Part shown: positions 1 to 6,841 of the stretch, piece after piece
Numbering within the stretch: position 1 is the first letter of the stretch
Layout of the letters: each line of letters opens with the position of its first letter
From: DATGMS01 sp040905145
Lineage (GTDB): Bacteria; Bacteroidota; Bacteroidia; Cytophagales; Cyclobacteriaceae
Reading direction: 5' to 3'
DNA length: 8,020 nucleotides
Assembly (NCBI GenBank): GCA_040905145.1
Contig: JBBDSC010000083.1
Coordinates: 1 to 8,020, forward strand
Translations under genes and position numbers: made by a program
Notes under the pieces: model-generated
Told to the model about the DNA's origin: nothing
Seen by the model: only the letters and a program-made list of their open reading frames with translations
Databases searched by the model: none

Positions 1-91
1 GCTTTCAGCCTAACATAGAATTCAATAGCAGATGTATTTTCCCGGAAATGACCTGGTCCTGAATTACAAAATTGCGACTTGATTATTTACG

Positions 92-958
92 TTAGGTCAG
101 GAGTTCTGAGCTTTTGGGCTTGGGACTTTTCTTCCATCGGTCATGGGACCATAAGTACAAAGAAGGTTCCAAGCGGATATTATTTTCGGTACAACGAATG
201 AACCCATTAGTAATACTGTGATTTGGTCCTTCAAAGGGAGGCTCCTCCAGAAGTTCATAGGTGAAAATATAATGGCCACGCCTGGGTTTGGTGACATGGG
301 AAAAAATAACGGAATGGTTAAACTTTTTGGCCAACTTTTCCGCACCTTCAAAAAAAGCTGCTTCGCGGTTCATAAATGCTGCCCAATAGCGTTGCTCCAT
401 TTGCTGAGGCCTTTGATCTGCAGCCAACACGATCAATCTGGGATTGCTCCTTTCCCTCAGGAAATTCCGATGAAATTGCTTCCTTTCTACCAGCATTCCT
501 CCGAACCTACTTCTCAGCTGTTGCATAAGTCTTTCAAAATAAGGATTATTGACCTTTAAATAGACTACCTCGCATCTTTTTTGCACGTGGGCCATAATGG
601 CCAATAAATGAGCCTCCCAATTGAAAAAGTGGGCTGTCAGGCCAATAATGATTTCACCTTTGTTGATTTTCTCCAAGATCAAATGGACATTTTCAATTTT
701 CACCCTTTTGGCCAGGTCTCCTTGGCTAATGGTCAATAATTTGACCGTTTCAGCCAAGGAGTCCGTGAAATTCCTGTAAAATTGCTTTTTGATTTTCTTC
801 CTTTCAGAGGGGGATTTTTCAGGGAAGGCGTGGAGGAGATTGGCATCGATGACTTTTTCCCGGTACCTCAAAATATAGCAAGCGATCAGGTACAGGAAAT
901 CTGAAAAAAGATACAGGATGGAAAGGGGTAAGTAGGAAATAATACGGAAAGCAAACAT
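92..958 (-). CDS. LpxL/HtrB-family lipid A acyltransferase
   Basis: Predicted 288-residue member of the lysophospholipid/lipid A acyltransferase family (LpxL/LpxM/HtrB, PF03279), which adds a secondary acyl chain to lipid A at the cytoplasmic face of the inner membrane. Seen in the sequence: a hydrophobic N-terminal anchor (about residues 1-30), the catalytic HX4E motif HFFNWE (His110, Glu115), a DQRPQ block near residue 180, an FFEGAEKLAKK segment near 202, and a C-terminal LWSHDRWKK resembling the family's W-H-x-RW ending. Length is typical. I chose the ATG at 958, which gives MFAFRIISYLP as is usual for Bacteroidota homologues. The frame stays open to a TTG at 1009, but those 17 extra residues do not look like the family. 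It stands alone on the minus strand, divergent from the sigma factor gene. The exact lipid substrate (lipid A or another amphiphile) cannot be told from sequence. Confidence 0.9.
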   Translation of the reverse strand: MFAFRIISYLPLSILYLFSDFLYLIACYILRYREKVIDANLLHAFPEKSPSERKKIKKQFYRNFTDSLAETVKLLTISQGDLAKRVKIENVHLILEKINKGEIIIGLTAHFFNWEAHLLAIMAHVQKRCEVVYLKVNNPYFERLMQQLRSRFGGMLVERKQFHRNFLRERSNPRLIVLAADQRPQQMEQRYWAAFMNREAAFFEGAEKLAKKFNHSVIFSHVTKPRRGHYIFTYELLEEPPFEGPNHSITNGFIRCTENNIRLEPSLYLWSHDRWKKSPKPKSSELLT

Positions 959-1079
959 TAAAAGACAAGTTTCGTTAATTCGTCCAACTGATTTAAAATA
1001 AGTTGCCAATTTAAATCCAAAATAAAGGAAATCGAGTGACTTTCTTCCGAAAAATTAGTTATTAATTGAGGGTATTTAC

Positions 1080-1087
1080 TATTTTTG
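1080..1087 (+). promoter_or_regulatory. Candidate Bacteroidota -7 element (TATTTTTG) of the sigma operon
   Basis: TATTTTTG matches the Bacteroidota primary-sigma -7 consensus TAnnTTTG exactly. The -33 position is weak: TTAG at 1055-1058, spaced 21 bp, against consensus TTTG. The element ends only 6 bp before the chosen ATG at 1094, so a start site at the usual distance would give a leaderless or nearly leaderless mRNA. The region is AT-rich, so a chance match is possible. Confidence 0.4.
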
Positions 1088-1093
1088 AAATAT

Positions 1094-1684
1094 ATGTCTG
1101 AGGTCCAAAGAAAAAAATATTCCGAAGGGGATAAAAACAATATTTTTGATAATGAGTTTATGCCTCACATAGACTCTATGTACAACTTTGCTTTTAGGCT
1201 AACCTTCGACGAGGATGATGCCAAGGATTTGGTGCAGGACACTTATCTTAAGGCTTATCGGTTCATCAATTCTTTTGAGAAGGGGACCAATGCAAAAGCC
1301 TGGTTGTTCAGGATTTTAAAGAACAGCTTCATCAATGAATACAGAAAGAAAAGCAAGCAACCTACTAAGGTAGATTATCAGGAGGTTGAAACTTATTATA
1401 ACTCCGAAAGTGTTGACTACAGTATGACCTCTGATTTACGGGTTGATGCTGTAAAAGATTTGATAGGGGATGAGATTTCCAATGCTTTGAACAGCCTGGC
1501 AGTTGATTTTAGGACCGTTATTATTCTTTGCGACCTGGAAGGCTTTACTTACGAGGAAATGGCTAAAATCCTGGACATACCCATAGGGACTGTCAGATCA
1601 AGACTACACAGGGCACGGAACCTTTTAAAGGAAAAATTGCGTTCTTATGCACAAAATATGGGTTATGATACCGAGGAAGATTAG
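1094..1684 (+). CDS. ECF-type RNA polymerase sigma-70 family sigma factor
   Basis: A 196-residue extracytoplasmic-function sigma factor that would direct RNA polymerase to a stress or envelope regulon. Region sigma2 covers about residues 21-90, including DAKDLVQDTYLKAYRF (43-57), the characteristic core-binding/-10 recognition segment. Region sigma4 covers about 125-185, with the helix-turn-helix YEEMAKILDIPIGTVRSRLHRAR (about 142-165). No extra C-terminal domain is present. I prefer the ATG at 1094 (MSEVQRKK); an in-frame TTG nine bases upstream adds only three residues. The sequence resembles the highly conserved Bacteroidota ECF group that includes EcfO of Bacteroides fragilis, linked to oxidative stress; equivalence is recalled, not proven. 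It is followed after 24 bp by a small Cys-rich protein, the usual position of a cognate anti-sigma factor, then gmk and nadD on the same strand. Confidence 0.93.
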   Translation: MSEVQRKKYSEGDKNNIFDNEFMPHIDSMYNFAFRLTFDEDDAKDLVQDTYLKAYRFINSFEKGTNAKAWLFRILKNSFINEYRKKSKQPTKVDYQEVETYYNSESVDYSMTSDLRVDAVKDLIGDEISNALNSLAVDFRTVIILCDLEGFTYEEMAKILDIPIGTVRSRLHRARNLLKEKLRSYAQNMGYDTEED

Positions 1685-1708
1685 TGAAACCATAAGAGGT
1701 AAATAATA

Positions 1709-1981
1709 ATGGAGAAAAATTTAAACTCATCCGGAGAGAGGAAATTAAACTGTGGTGACGAAAACAAGTGCTTTCAATTACTTGAAAGCATATTAGACGG
1801 AGAAAAAGTAGCCGATTCCGAAGAGATGCTCGATGAGAAATTGGCGAAGTGCCAACCTTGCTTTGAGTATTATCATTTGGAACAGGCCATCAGGGAAGTG
1901 TTGAAAACCAAATGCACCATGCAGCCCGTCCCCCATGAATTGGCAGCAAGCATCCGACAAAAAATTGAAGAGATCAGATAA
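1709..1981 (+). CDS. Small Cys-rich anti-sigma factor, zinc-finger (ZAS) type
   Basis: A 90-residue soluble protein with no membrane segment, placed 24 bp after the ECF sigma gene and 9 bp before gmk. It most likely binds and inhibits the sigma factor. Cysteines lie at 15, 21, 48, 51 and 69. The CQPC (48-51) occupies the CxxC of the zinc-binding anti-sigma motif Hx3CxxC, followed by helices (FEYYHLEQAIREVLKTKC) typical of the Bacteroidota version. The usual motif His, four residues before Cys48, is Lys44 here. Zinc could therefore be held by another ligand set (Cys21 or His56 are possible) or be absent. Release by thiol oxidation is plausible from the family and the cysteines, but is inference. 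Identity as anti-sigma rests on position, size and CxxC pattern. Confidence 0.75.
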   Translation: MEKNLNSSGERKLNCGDENKCFQLLESILDGEKVADSEEMLDEKLAKCQPCFEYYHLEQAIREVLKTKCTMQPVPHELAASIRQKIEEIR

Positions 1982-1990
1982 TTTAAGAGA

Positions 1991-2572
1991 ATGTCTTCAG
2001 GAAAAGCTGTTATCTTTTCGGCCCCATCAGGATCCGGAAAAACCACTATTGTTAAACACCTCATTGAAAACAACCCGAAACTGGGTTTTTCTATTTCTGC
2101 CTGCACCAGGGACAAACGTGGCAGGGCTGAAAAAAACGGGAAAGACTACTATTTTTTGACCCCCGAAGAATTCAAAAATAAAATTGATCAAGATGCCTTT
2201 GTCGAATGGGAGGAGGTATATGAGGGAAATTTCTATGGTACCCTTAAGGAGGAGATCCAGAGGATCTGGGATGAAGGGAGACATGTAATTTTTGATGTGG
2301 ATGTGAAAGGCGGACTTAACCTTAAAAAATATTTTGGGGACAAGGCCTTGGCCATATTTGTAAAAGTACCTTCATTGGATGTCCTTAACAGCAGGTTAAA
2401 GGATAGGGGTACAGAATCCGATGAAAGCCTTTCCAGAAGACTCTATAAGGCCAAGTTTGAAATGACTTTTGAAAATAAATTCGATGTAAGCCTGATCAAT
2501 GACAATATTGAAAATTCTTATGCCGAAGCAGAAAAGTTGGTGAATTATTTCTTAGAAAGCAATAAATTTTGA
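1991..2572 (+). CDS. gmk: Guanylate kinase
   Basis: Cytoplasmic enzyme that phosphorylates GMP (and dGMP) to GDP with ATP, on the path to GTP and (p)ppGpp. At 193 residues it has normal length. Visible features: P-loop APSGSGKTT (11-19, GSGK at 14-17), the GMP-binding segment SACTR (36-40) followed by the family's R..E..G.DYYF pattern, the EEVYEGNFYGTL block (74-85) and FDVDVKGG (101-108), then the lid with repeated Arg residues. The ATG start gives MSSGKAVIFSAPSG, exactly the family N-terminus. It lies 9 bp after the anti-sigma-like gene and its TGA overlaps the TTG start of nadD, so these genes are almost certainly cotranscribed. The gmk-nadD pairing is common in Bacteroidota. Confidence 0.97.
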   Translation: MSSGKAVIFSAPSGSGKTTIVKHLIENNPKLGFSISACTRDKRGRAEKNGKDYYFLTPEEFKNKIDQDAFVEWEEVYEGNFYGTLKEEIQRIWDEGRHVIFDVDVKGGLNLKKYFGDKALAIFVKVPSLDVLNSRLKDRGTESDESLSRRLYKAKFEMTFENKFDVSLINDNIENSYAEAEKLVNYFLESNKF

Positions 2573-3138
2573 AGATAGGACTTTTTTTTGGCTCGTTCAA
2601 TCCTATCCATATTGGACACCTGATCATCGCCAATATCATGGAAGATCAGACTGATCTGGATGAAATTTGGTTTGTTGTAACCCCACAAAACCCTTTTAAA
2701 AAAAGAAAGTCGCTGTTACATGAGTTCGACCGCCTTCGGATGGTGGAGCTGGCCATAGGGGACCATTTTAAATTCAGGGCTTCAGATATAGAATTTCACA
2801 TGCCGAGGCCAAGTTATACCATTGATACCTTGGCTTTTCTTTCTGATAAACATCCCCATCACGAGTTCAAACTGGTTATTGGGGGGGACAACCTGAAAAA
2901 CTTTCATAAATGGAAAAACAGCAGTGTCATTTTGGACCTATACGGCCTATATGTATATCCAAGGCCACGGGAGACCCATCTTATTGATCATGAAAACGTG
3001 CGTTACATCAATTCTCCTATGATTGACATTTCGGCCACCTTTATCCGCAATACCATTAAAAGCGGCCATTCGGTCAAATATCTTCTGCCTCCTTTGGTGG
3101 AGGATTATATCAGGGACAAGAAGTTTTTTTTGGATTAA
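2569..3138 (+). CDS. nadD: Nicotinate-nucleotide adenylyltransferase
   Basis: Transfers AMP from ATP to nicotinate mononucleotide, forming deamido-NAD in NAD synthesis. The 189 residues include the nucleotidyltransferase motif GSFNPIHIGH (8-17, with His14 and His17 of the HxGH signature), the PSYTIDTL substrate segment (81-88), IGGDNL (104-109) and the C-terminal ISATFIR (154-160), the counterpart of ISSTxxR that binds ATP phosphates. The start is a TTG: MKIGLFFGSFNP begins exactly where the family begins and there is no in-frame ATG before residue 24, which lies past the HxGH motif. That TTG shares bases with the TGA of gmk (TTGA, 2569-2572), so translation is probably coupled. It is the last gene of the operon. 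Confidence 0.96.
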   Translation: MKIGLFFGSFNPIHIGHLIIANIMEDQTDLDEIWFVVTPQNPFKKRKSLLHEFDRLRMVELAIGDHFKFRASDIEFHMPRPSYTIDTLAFLSDKHPHHEFKLVIGGDNLKNFHKWKNSSVILDLYGLYVYPRPRETHLIDHENVRYINSPMIDISATFIRNTIKSGHSVKYLLPPLVEDYIRDKKFFLD

Positions 3139-3162
3139 TTTTACCTGTGCCCCCGGGAGCGT

Positions 3163-3200
3163 GGGGACTTGGGGACCGGAGGGACTGGGGGACTGTTTTT
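3163..3200 (+). terminator. G-quadruplex-capable G-run cluster with T tract after nadD (possible 3' end of the operon)
   Basis: Four G runs (3163-3166, 3171-3174, 3181-3183, 3187-3191) separated by loops of 4, 6 and 3 bases meet the canonical G3+N1-7 quadruplex rule on the coding strand, so the nadD mRNA tail could form an RNA quadruplex. A run of five T follows at 3196-3200. A C5 run at 3150-3154 could instead pair with the last G run, giving a hairpin with a long loop before the T tract. This may end transcription, but a classic compact terminator stem is not visible. Confidence 0.35.
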
Positions 3201-3228
3201 ATTTCCGTGCTTTACCAAGTTATCATCA

Positions 3229-3243
3229 CAGGCTGAAGGCCTG
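3229..3243. repeat. Small inverted repeat
   Basis: CAGGC and GCCTG form a perfect 5-bp stem with a 5-base loop (TGAAG), in the gap between convergent genes. A second short imperfect stem (TTGGG...CCCAA) lies near 3257-3273. Neither has a T tract, so function is uncertain. Confidence 0.3.
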
Positions 3244-3334
3244 ACACTCCTTAACTTTTGGGCATTGCCCCAAGAACGATAGGTCCAGAGTGCTGCCCCT
3301 TAGGTGTCCCTACAGTACAGTCTCCCCATCCCTT

Positions 3335-4021
3335 CTAATACTCCCGCGGCCAGGGAGGTACATCTTCCTTATTTATCCCGATATTGGTAAACCAGATGAT
3401 TTTATTGCCCTCTTTATCTCTATGGTCCTGGGCAATTTTGATCCCCTGATAATCCTGTACATTTTCCCAGGTCATTGCCCTGCCACTCTCTCCGTTGTCC
3501 CTTCTAAACATCCATTCAATGATCCTGTTGTCTTCATCCAGGTACAGGTCATAAGCATCCCCAGGAGTGTATCCATCCGTGTCATTGTAAAGGATGATCA
3601 ATTTGGTGGTATTTTCCCCGCTGATCGGGGCTGTTTGATCCGGTATCACTTCAAATTCATAACCGGTGTCCCAGGCCAGCTGAAAGGGGAAAAGTAACCA
3701 ATATTTATCATTAACAAACCGGCTATCTATGGCATTTAAGGCCGTATCGGTTTCAGAAAGGGAATATACCAAAGAGGTATCTGGACCTGAATAGTAAACT
3801 TCATCTGACCTTAAATCCCACCTCCAGTCCCGGGTAGCCACGGCAGCGCTATCTACCTGCACATTCCAGGTATATTGGATAGATTCCACCTGCTCCATAT
3901 GATCAAAACCATAGGCTTCGGCCACTTGCATAGGAAGGTTTTTCTCTTCATTTCCATAGGGTGCAGTGCAGGCACATAAAAAGCACAGCCCTATAATGGA
4001 TCGGTAACAACGGAGTTTCAT
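3335..4021 (-). CDS. Predicted lipoprotein of unknown function
   Basis: A 228-residue protein with a lipoprotein-type signal: positively charged start MKLRCYR, a hydrophobic stretch and the lipobox LCAC, placing the lipidated cysteine at residue 18. The mature part is acidic, rich in Trp, Tyr and Asp, and dominated by alternating strand-like segments (for example WRWDLRSDEVYYSG, YDLYLDEDNRIIEWMF, GIKIAQDHRDKEGNKIIWF). This pattern recalls Bacteroidota lipoproteins with a LolA/LolB-like half-barrel that bind lipid, but I do not recognise a named family and give no function. It lies 181 bp downstream of the Wzi-family gene on the same strand, so it may or may not share its transcript. The intervening AT-rich DNA could hold its own promoter, though I see no exact TAnnTTTG match there. 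Confidence 0.8.
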   Translation of the reverse strand: MKLRCYRSIIGLCFLCACTAPYGNEEKNLPMQVAEAYGFDHMEQVESIQYTWNVQVDSAAVATRDWRWDLRSDEVYYSGPDTSLVYSLSETDTALNAIDSRFVNDKYWLLFPFQLAWDTGYEFEVIPDQTAPISGENTTKLIILYNDTDGYTPGDAYDLYLDEDNRIIEWMFRRDNGESGRAMTWENVQDYQGIKIAQDHRDKEGNKIIWFTNIGINKEDVPPWPREY

Positions 4022-4202
4022 ATAATAGGCAGTTCACTGATGTCATAATATACATAATTTATTTTATGAATATCCTAATTTTACCGATCAAATAAATATA
4101 AATTAAGATTGCTTCACCGTCGGACAGCTTATAGTTCACCCATTCCACAATAAAAGTTCCTACTTCGATCCACCGCAAGTCAGTCATTAGCAGTAAGGTT
4201 TT

Positions 4203-5897
4203 CTAAAACAAATACATCAAATGGTTTTGAGAGAAAATACCGAACCTATCCTTGCCAATAGGAAGTTCCGGACTGCTGGAAGGATCCAACTGCCATTGAT
4301 AATTTTTACCGCTGATCAACTGTAGCTTGGAGCTGAACATAAAGCGTTCCCATTGGTAATCCAGCAAAAACCCCAAGCTTAGGTCGACCCAAGGCTTTCG
4401 TTCCGCTTTATCCCCAAAGGCCTTGTAATAAAAATCCTGGTGGTTGGCCACCCGCTCCAGGAGTATCCCCAGTTTGTTCAATCCATTGATATAGGCAACC
4501 TCCACCGATTGCACATTGCTTCCTGCCCCCACACCCACTCCCAATGCTTCCCCCTTATGGGCAAAGCCCCTGGCATTGTTGTGGGTATGCCAGGTAATTC
4601 CTGATCCACTTCTGTACCTGATCATTCTATTGACCGACTCTTGCTGTTGGGTCATCTCCCCCCGGACCTGGATATAAGTATCGTGCTTAGGGAGCGGGAT
4701 TAATTTACTGAAGCCCATCAGGTAAGCCCTGGCATGCTCCGGATTTAAGACAAACTCCCGCCAATTATAGGCATGATCCCTTCTGCCATATTCAAAATAG
4801 ATTTCGGCTTTGCCCTTGGTAAAAAGATACCTTGAAAAAACGGAAATTTGCTGATCCCTTCCGTGGTCACTCTCCCCTACCAGATCCAATCCCGCACTAA
4901 CTTTTGTAACTCCATTAAATATGGGTAACCAATCTCTAAAAGATTTCCCCCTACGTTGATTATAATTCTGGAAGGTACGTGTGGCACCCAAAAACAGGCC
5001 CGGCACCCATTTGGGTTGGTAAGAAACCGAAATCCCGTTCAAATACCTCCAATCCCCGGAAAATTCCCTGAAGTAAAGCTCATTTAATTCCGGATGCTGG
5101 GAGGGATCCATCTGGGAATCTTTTAATCTCCCCATGATCAACTGCCCTTCAAAGGATCCAAGGAAGGTTTTGGCCGGGCGGGTTGTATTTAAGCTGATAT
5201 GGGGAAATCCTTGGGCATTATTACTGAAAATCAAGGCATTGAACTGCCCCGGGCCCCACCAGATATTTTCTGTGGATATCCCCAGTTCAAAGGCCCCGGT
5301 ATTGACGCTGACCTTGGTCTGGCCCAAACCCAACCTGGCATAAAAGCCATCCCCAAACCGCTCCGGGTAATCCCCGTAATTCCAATAAACAAACCTGGCC
5401 CTGTTGACCGCGTTTTCCAGGTCATTGGGATATCCGGCAAAGGATTTATTTTGGGCCCACATCAGTTCAGGTTGAAATTGGATTTGGAAAAACCCATGAT
5501 GATAGCTTATCCCTCCGGTAGTGTAGTTTTGTGCCCCTACATTGGGTATCATCAGTGAATTGCCCCAGCCATAGGGCCGCCTGATATTGATGGCCTGCGT
5601 ATTTCTTATGGGAAGGATGGTATAATATTTCCCTTGCTTCTGCCGGTGGATTGCCCCTTCATTTTCGCCAGGCATAAAAAAACTTAAATCTTCATAGACT
5701 TTTTTATCGGTCAAAAAATGGGATTTCAGGGGCCGGATATGAAAAGAAATGGAAGAATCCAGTTCCCCCAGCAGCTGTTTTCTTCTTAAGGCTTCCTCAA
5801 AAACAGGACTTCCGGCATTGATGTTTTGGGCCCACATCTCCGTAAAAGGATATCCCCCAATAATCAAAACAAGAAAAATACCGAAGAGAAGTTTCAT
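4203..5897 (-). CDS. Capsule assembly Wzi-family outer-membrane protein
   Basis: A 564-residue protein of the Wzi family (PF14052), outer-membrane beta-barrels that in Escherichia coli help attach capsular polysaccharide to the cell surface. Seen here: an N-terminal signal peptide (about residues 1-23, cleavage likely after MWA), the family hallmark ENIWWGPG (210-217) followed by NNAQGFPHI (226-234), many alternating aromatic/polar strands, and a C-terminal phenylalanine (HLMYLF), the usual BAM recognition ending of barrels. Length agrees with Bacteroidota members. The start gives a good signal peptide and has a promoter-like element about 27 bp upstream. The polysaccharide partner is not in the window, but a NeuD-type acyltransferase lies 1.5 kb upstream on the same strand. 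Confidence 0.92.
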   Translation of the reverse strand: MKLLFGIFLVLIIGGYPFTEMWAQNINAGSPVFEEALRRKQLLGELDSSISFHIRPLKSHFLTDKKVYEDLSFFMPGENEGAIHRQKQGKYYTILPIRNTQAINIRRPYGWGNSLMIPNVGAQNYTTGGISYHHGFFQIQFQPELMWAQNKSFAGYPNDLENAVNRARFVYWNYGDYPERFGDGFYARLGLGQTKVSVNTGAFELGISTENIWWGPGQFNALIFSNNAQGFPHISLNTTRPAKTFLGSFEGQLIMGRLKDSQMDPSQHPELNELYFREFSGDWRYLNGISVSYQPKWVPGLFLGATRTFQNYNQRRGKSFRDWLPIFNGVTKVSAGLDLVGESDHGRDQQISVFSRYLFTKGKAEIYFEYGRRDHAYNWREFVLNPEHARAYLMGFSKLIPLPKHDTYIQVRGEMTQQQESVNRMIRYRSGSGITWHTHNNARGFAHKGEALGVGVGAGSNVQSVEVAYINGLNKLGILLERVANHQDFYYKAFGDKAERKPWVDLSLGFLLDYQWERFMFSSKLQLISGKNYQWQLDPSSSPELPIGKDRFGIFSQNHLMYLF

Positions 5898-5924
5898 AGG
5901 GGCATATAAAAATCAACCATTTGT

Positions 5925-5956
5925 CAAAAATAGGTTTTTTCAAGCCAATGAGGAAA
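5925..5956 (-). promoter_or_regulatory. Candidate promoter of the Wzi-family gene
   Basis: On the minus strand TATTTTTG (5932 down to 5925) matches the Bacteroidota -7 consensus TAnnTTTG exactly, and TTTC at 5956-5953 sits 20 bp upstream, one base off the -33 consensus TTTG. The implied start site leaves a 5' leader of roughly 20 bases before the ATG at 5897. Confidence 0.5.
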
Positions 5957-6031
5957 TTTTCTCGAGGGATAAATTAACGGCTTCACTCAGTGGCCATAGT
6001 TTTTGCCATTTTGTTTTTACCCCACCCCGAG

Positions 6032-6051
6032 CCCTCCCCTTAAAGGGAGGG
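6032..6051. repeat. C/G-rich inverted repeat upstream of the Wzi-family gene
   Basis: CCCTCCC and GGGAGGG form a perfect 7-bp stem with a six-base loop CTTAAA. The composition is like the C-run/TAAA/G-run repeats at 6113 and 7302, so it may be a diverged relative. It lies between the Uma2-family stop and the Wzi-family start, where it could act as a terminator-like or mRNA-stabilising stem; no T tract follows on either strand. Confidence 0.5.
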
Positions 6052-6112
6052 AGTTCCGGTCCCGGTGTAAATAAGGGATTCTGTCTTCAAAAAAACGTTC
6101 TTAAGCCTTGTT

Positions 6113-6176
6113 ATTTTATGAAGGTTCCGAAAGTCCCCCCTAAAGGGGGGATTTAGGGGGGTAAAAAACCTCATTG
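6113..6176. repeat. Direct repeat copy A (C-run/TAAA/G-run hairpin)
   Basis: Shares with 7302-7358 the ordered blocks ATTTTAT, GGTTCCGA, AGT, C-run, TAA(A), G-run, ATTTA, G-run, TAAA and CATTG. Its core holds C6 (6135-6140), TAAA, G6 (6145-6150), ATTTA and G6 (6156-6161). CCCCCCTAAA can pair perfectly over 10 bp with TTTAGGGGGG, or the C run can pair with the nearer G run in a tight hairpin. It begins 16 bp beyond the stop of the Uma2-family gene, on that gene's 3' side. Confidence 0.75.
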
Positions 6177-6192
6177 AAAGGAGAGTCACTTC

Positions 6193-6804
6193 TTACCCCA
6201 TTTCCCTAAAAAGCAACTCCAGATCCAGGGCAAATCCTTCAATGCAGTCCGATTTGACCCTATCTCCTGATGTGAATAACCTGGACGGAACATACTTCCC
6301 GCCTTTGAGGGCATAAACCAACAAGGTCTGTTCATCAGGATGAATGATCCAATATTCGGTCACCCCGCTCTCTTCGTACACTTCATATTTAGATTGGAGT
6401 TCCTTTTTGTTATTCCCCGGGGAAAGAATTTCAATGATCAGGTCCGGTGCTCCCAGGCAACCTGCCTCATCCAGCTTATTAGGATCACATATCACACATA
6501 TATCCGGTTGCACCACGGTGAAAATTTCCTCATCCTTTTTGGAATTGAAAGGAAGGCGCACATCAAAAGGTGCCTCATACACTTCGCAGGAATTTCCTTT
6601 CAGGAACCGGTACAGTTCAGTGGCGATATGCAGGGAAATTTTCTGGTGTATTCTTTTGGGTGCCGCAGTCATTCGGAAAAGCCGTCCCTTGATGATCTCC
6701 ACCATTTCTTCCATCTGCCAGGACAAATAGTCCGCATAGGAATAAGGTCCATAACCGGCGATCGGCTCTTCCACACGATTTTTAGATCCACCAGGCTTCA
6801 TCAT
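6193..6804 (-). CDS. Uma2-family (DUF820) PD-(D/E)XK endonuclease-like protein
   Basis: A 203-residue protein of the Uma2 family, which has the restriction-endonuclease fold. Visible features: the N-terminal YSYADYLSWQ (21-30) and EIIKGRLFRMTAAPKRIHQ (36-54) typical of the family, a QPDICVICDP block with Asp101, APDLIIEILSPGN with Glu125, then KYEVYEESGVTEYWIIHP with Lys139. Asp101, Glu125 and Lys139 are the likely active-site set, so the nuclease core looks intact. Biological role of the family is poorly known. The ATG at 6804 (or the next codon) fits family length; the frame remains open upstream into the run of N, so a start inside the gap cannot be excluded. Neighbours are a HicA-like partial gene upstream and copy A of the hairpin repeat just downstream. 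Confidence 0.9.
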   Translation of the reverse strand: MMKPGGSKNRVEEPIAGYGPYSYADYLSWQMEEMVEIIKGRLFRMTAAPKRIHQKISLHIATELYRFLKGNSCEVYEAPFDVRLPFNSKKDEEIFTVVQPDICVICDPNKLDEAGCLGAPDLIIEILSPGNNKKELQSKYEVYEESGVTEYWIIHPDEQTLLVYALKGGKYVPSRLFTSGDRVKSDCIEGFALDLELLFREMG

Positions 6805-6841
6805 CTTCCCTAAATTACAAAAACCGGTCCCATATTCCCAA

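Noticed and set aside
3..62. Open frame on the plus strand from the window edge (about 19 residues ending TWS, stop TGA at 60-62) that might be the tail of an upstream gene
   Set aside because: Too short to recognise; other frames also end by chance nearby, so it cannot be told from random sequence without the preceding DNA.
218..559. Plus-strand open frame of 113 codons inside the acyltransferase gene
   Set aside because: Antisense shadow of a convincing gene, with no family features of its own.
959..1009. N-terminal extension of the acyltransferase to a TTG at 1009
   Set aside because: The 17 added residues do not resemble the family N-terminus, and the ATG at 958 gives the usual start.
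5450..5838. Repeated TTGGGCCCACATC near 5451 and 5826
   Set aside because: Both copies encode the same short MWAQN peptide within the Wzi-family protein, one in the signal peptide end and one in a strand; most likely coincidence of codon use.
6340..6813. Long plus-strand open frame (157 codons) antisense to the Uma2-family gene
   Set aside because: It lies wholly opposite a well-recognised gene, its translation has no recognisable motif, and such antisense frames are common by chance.
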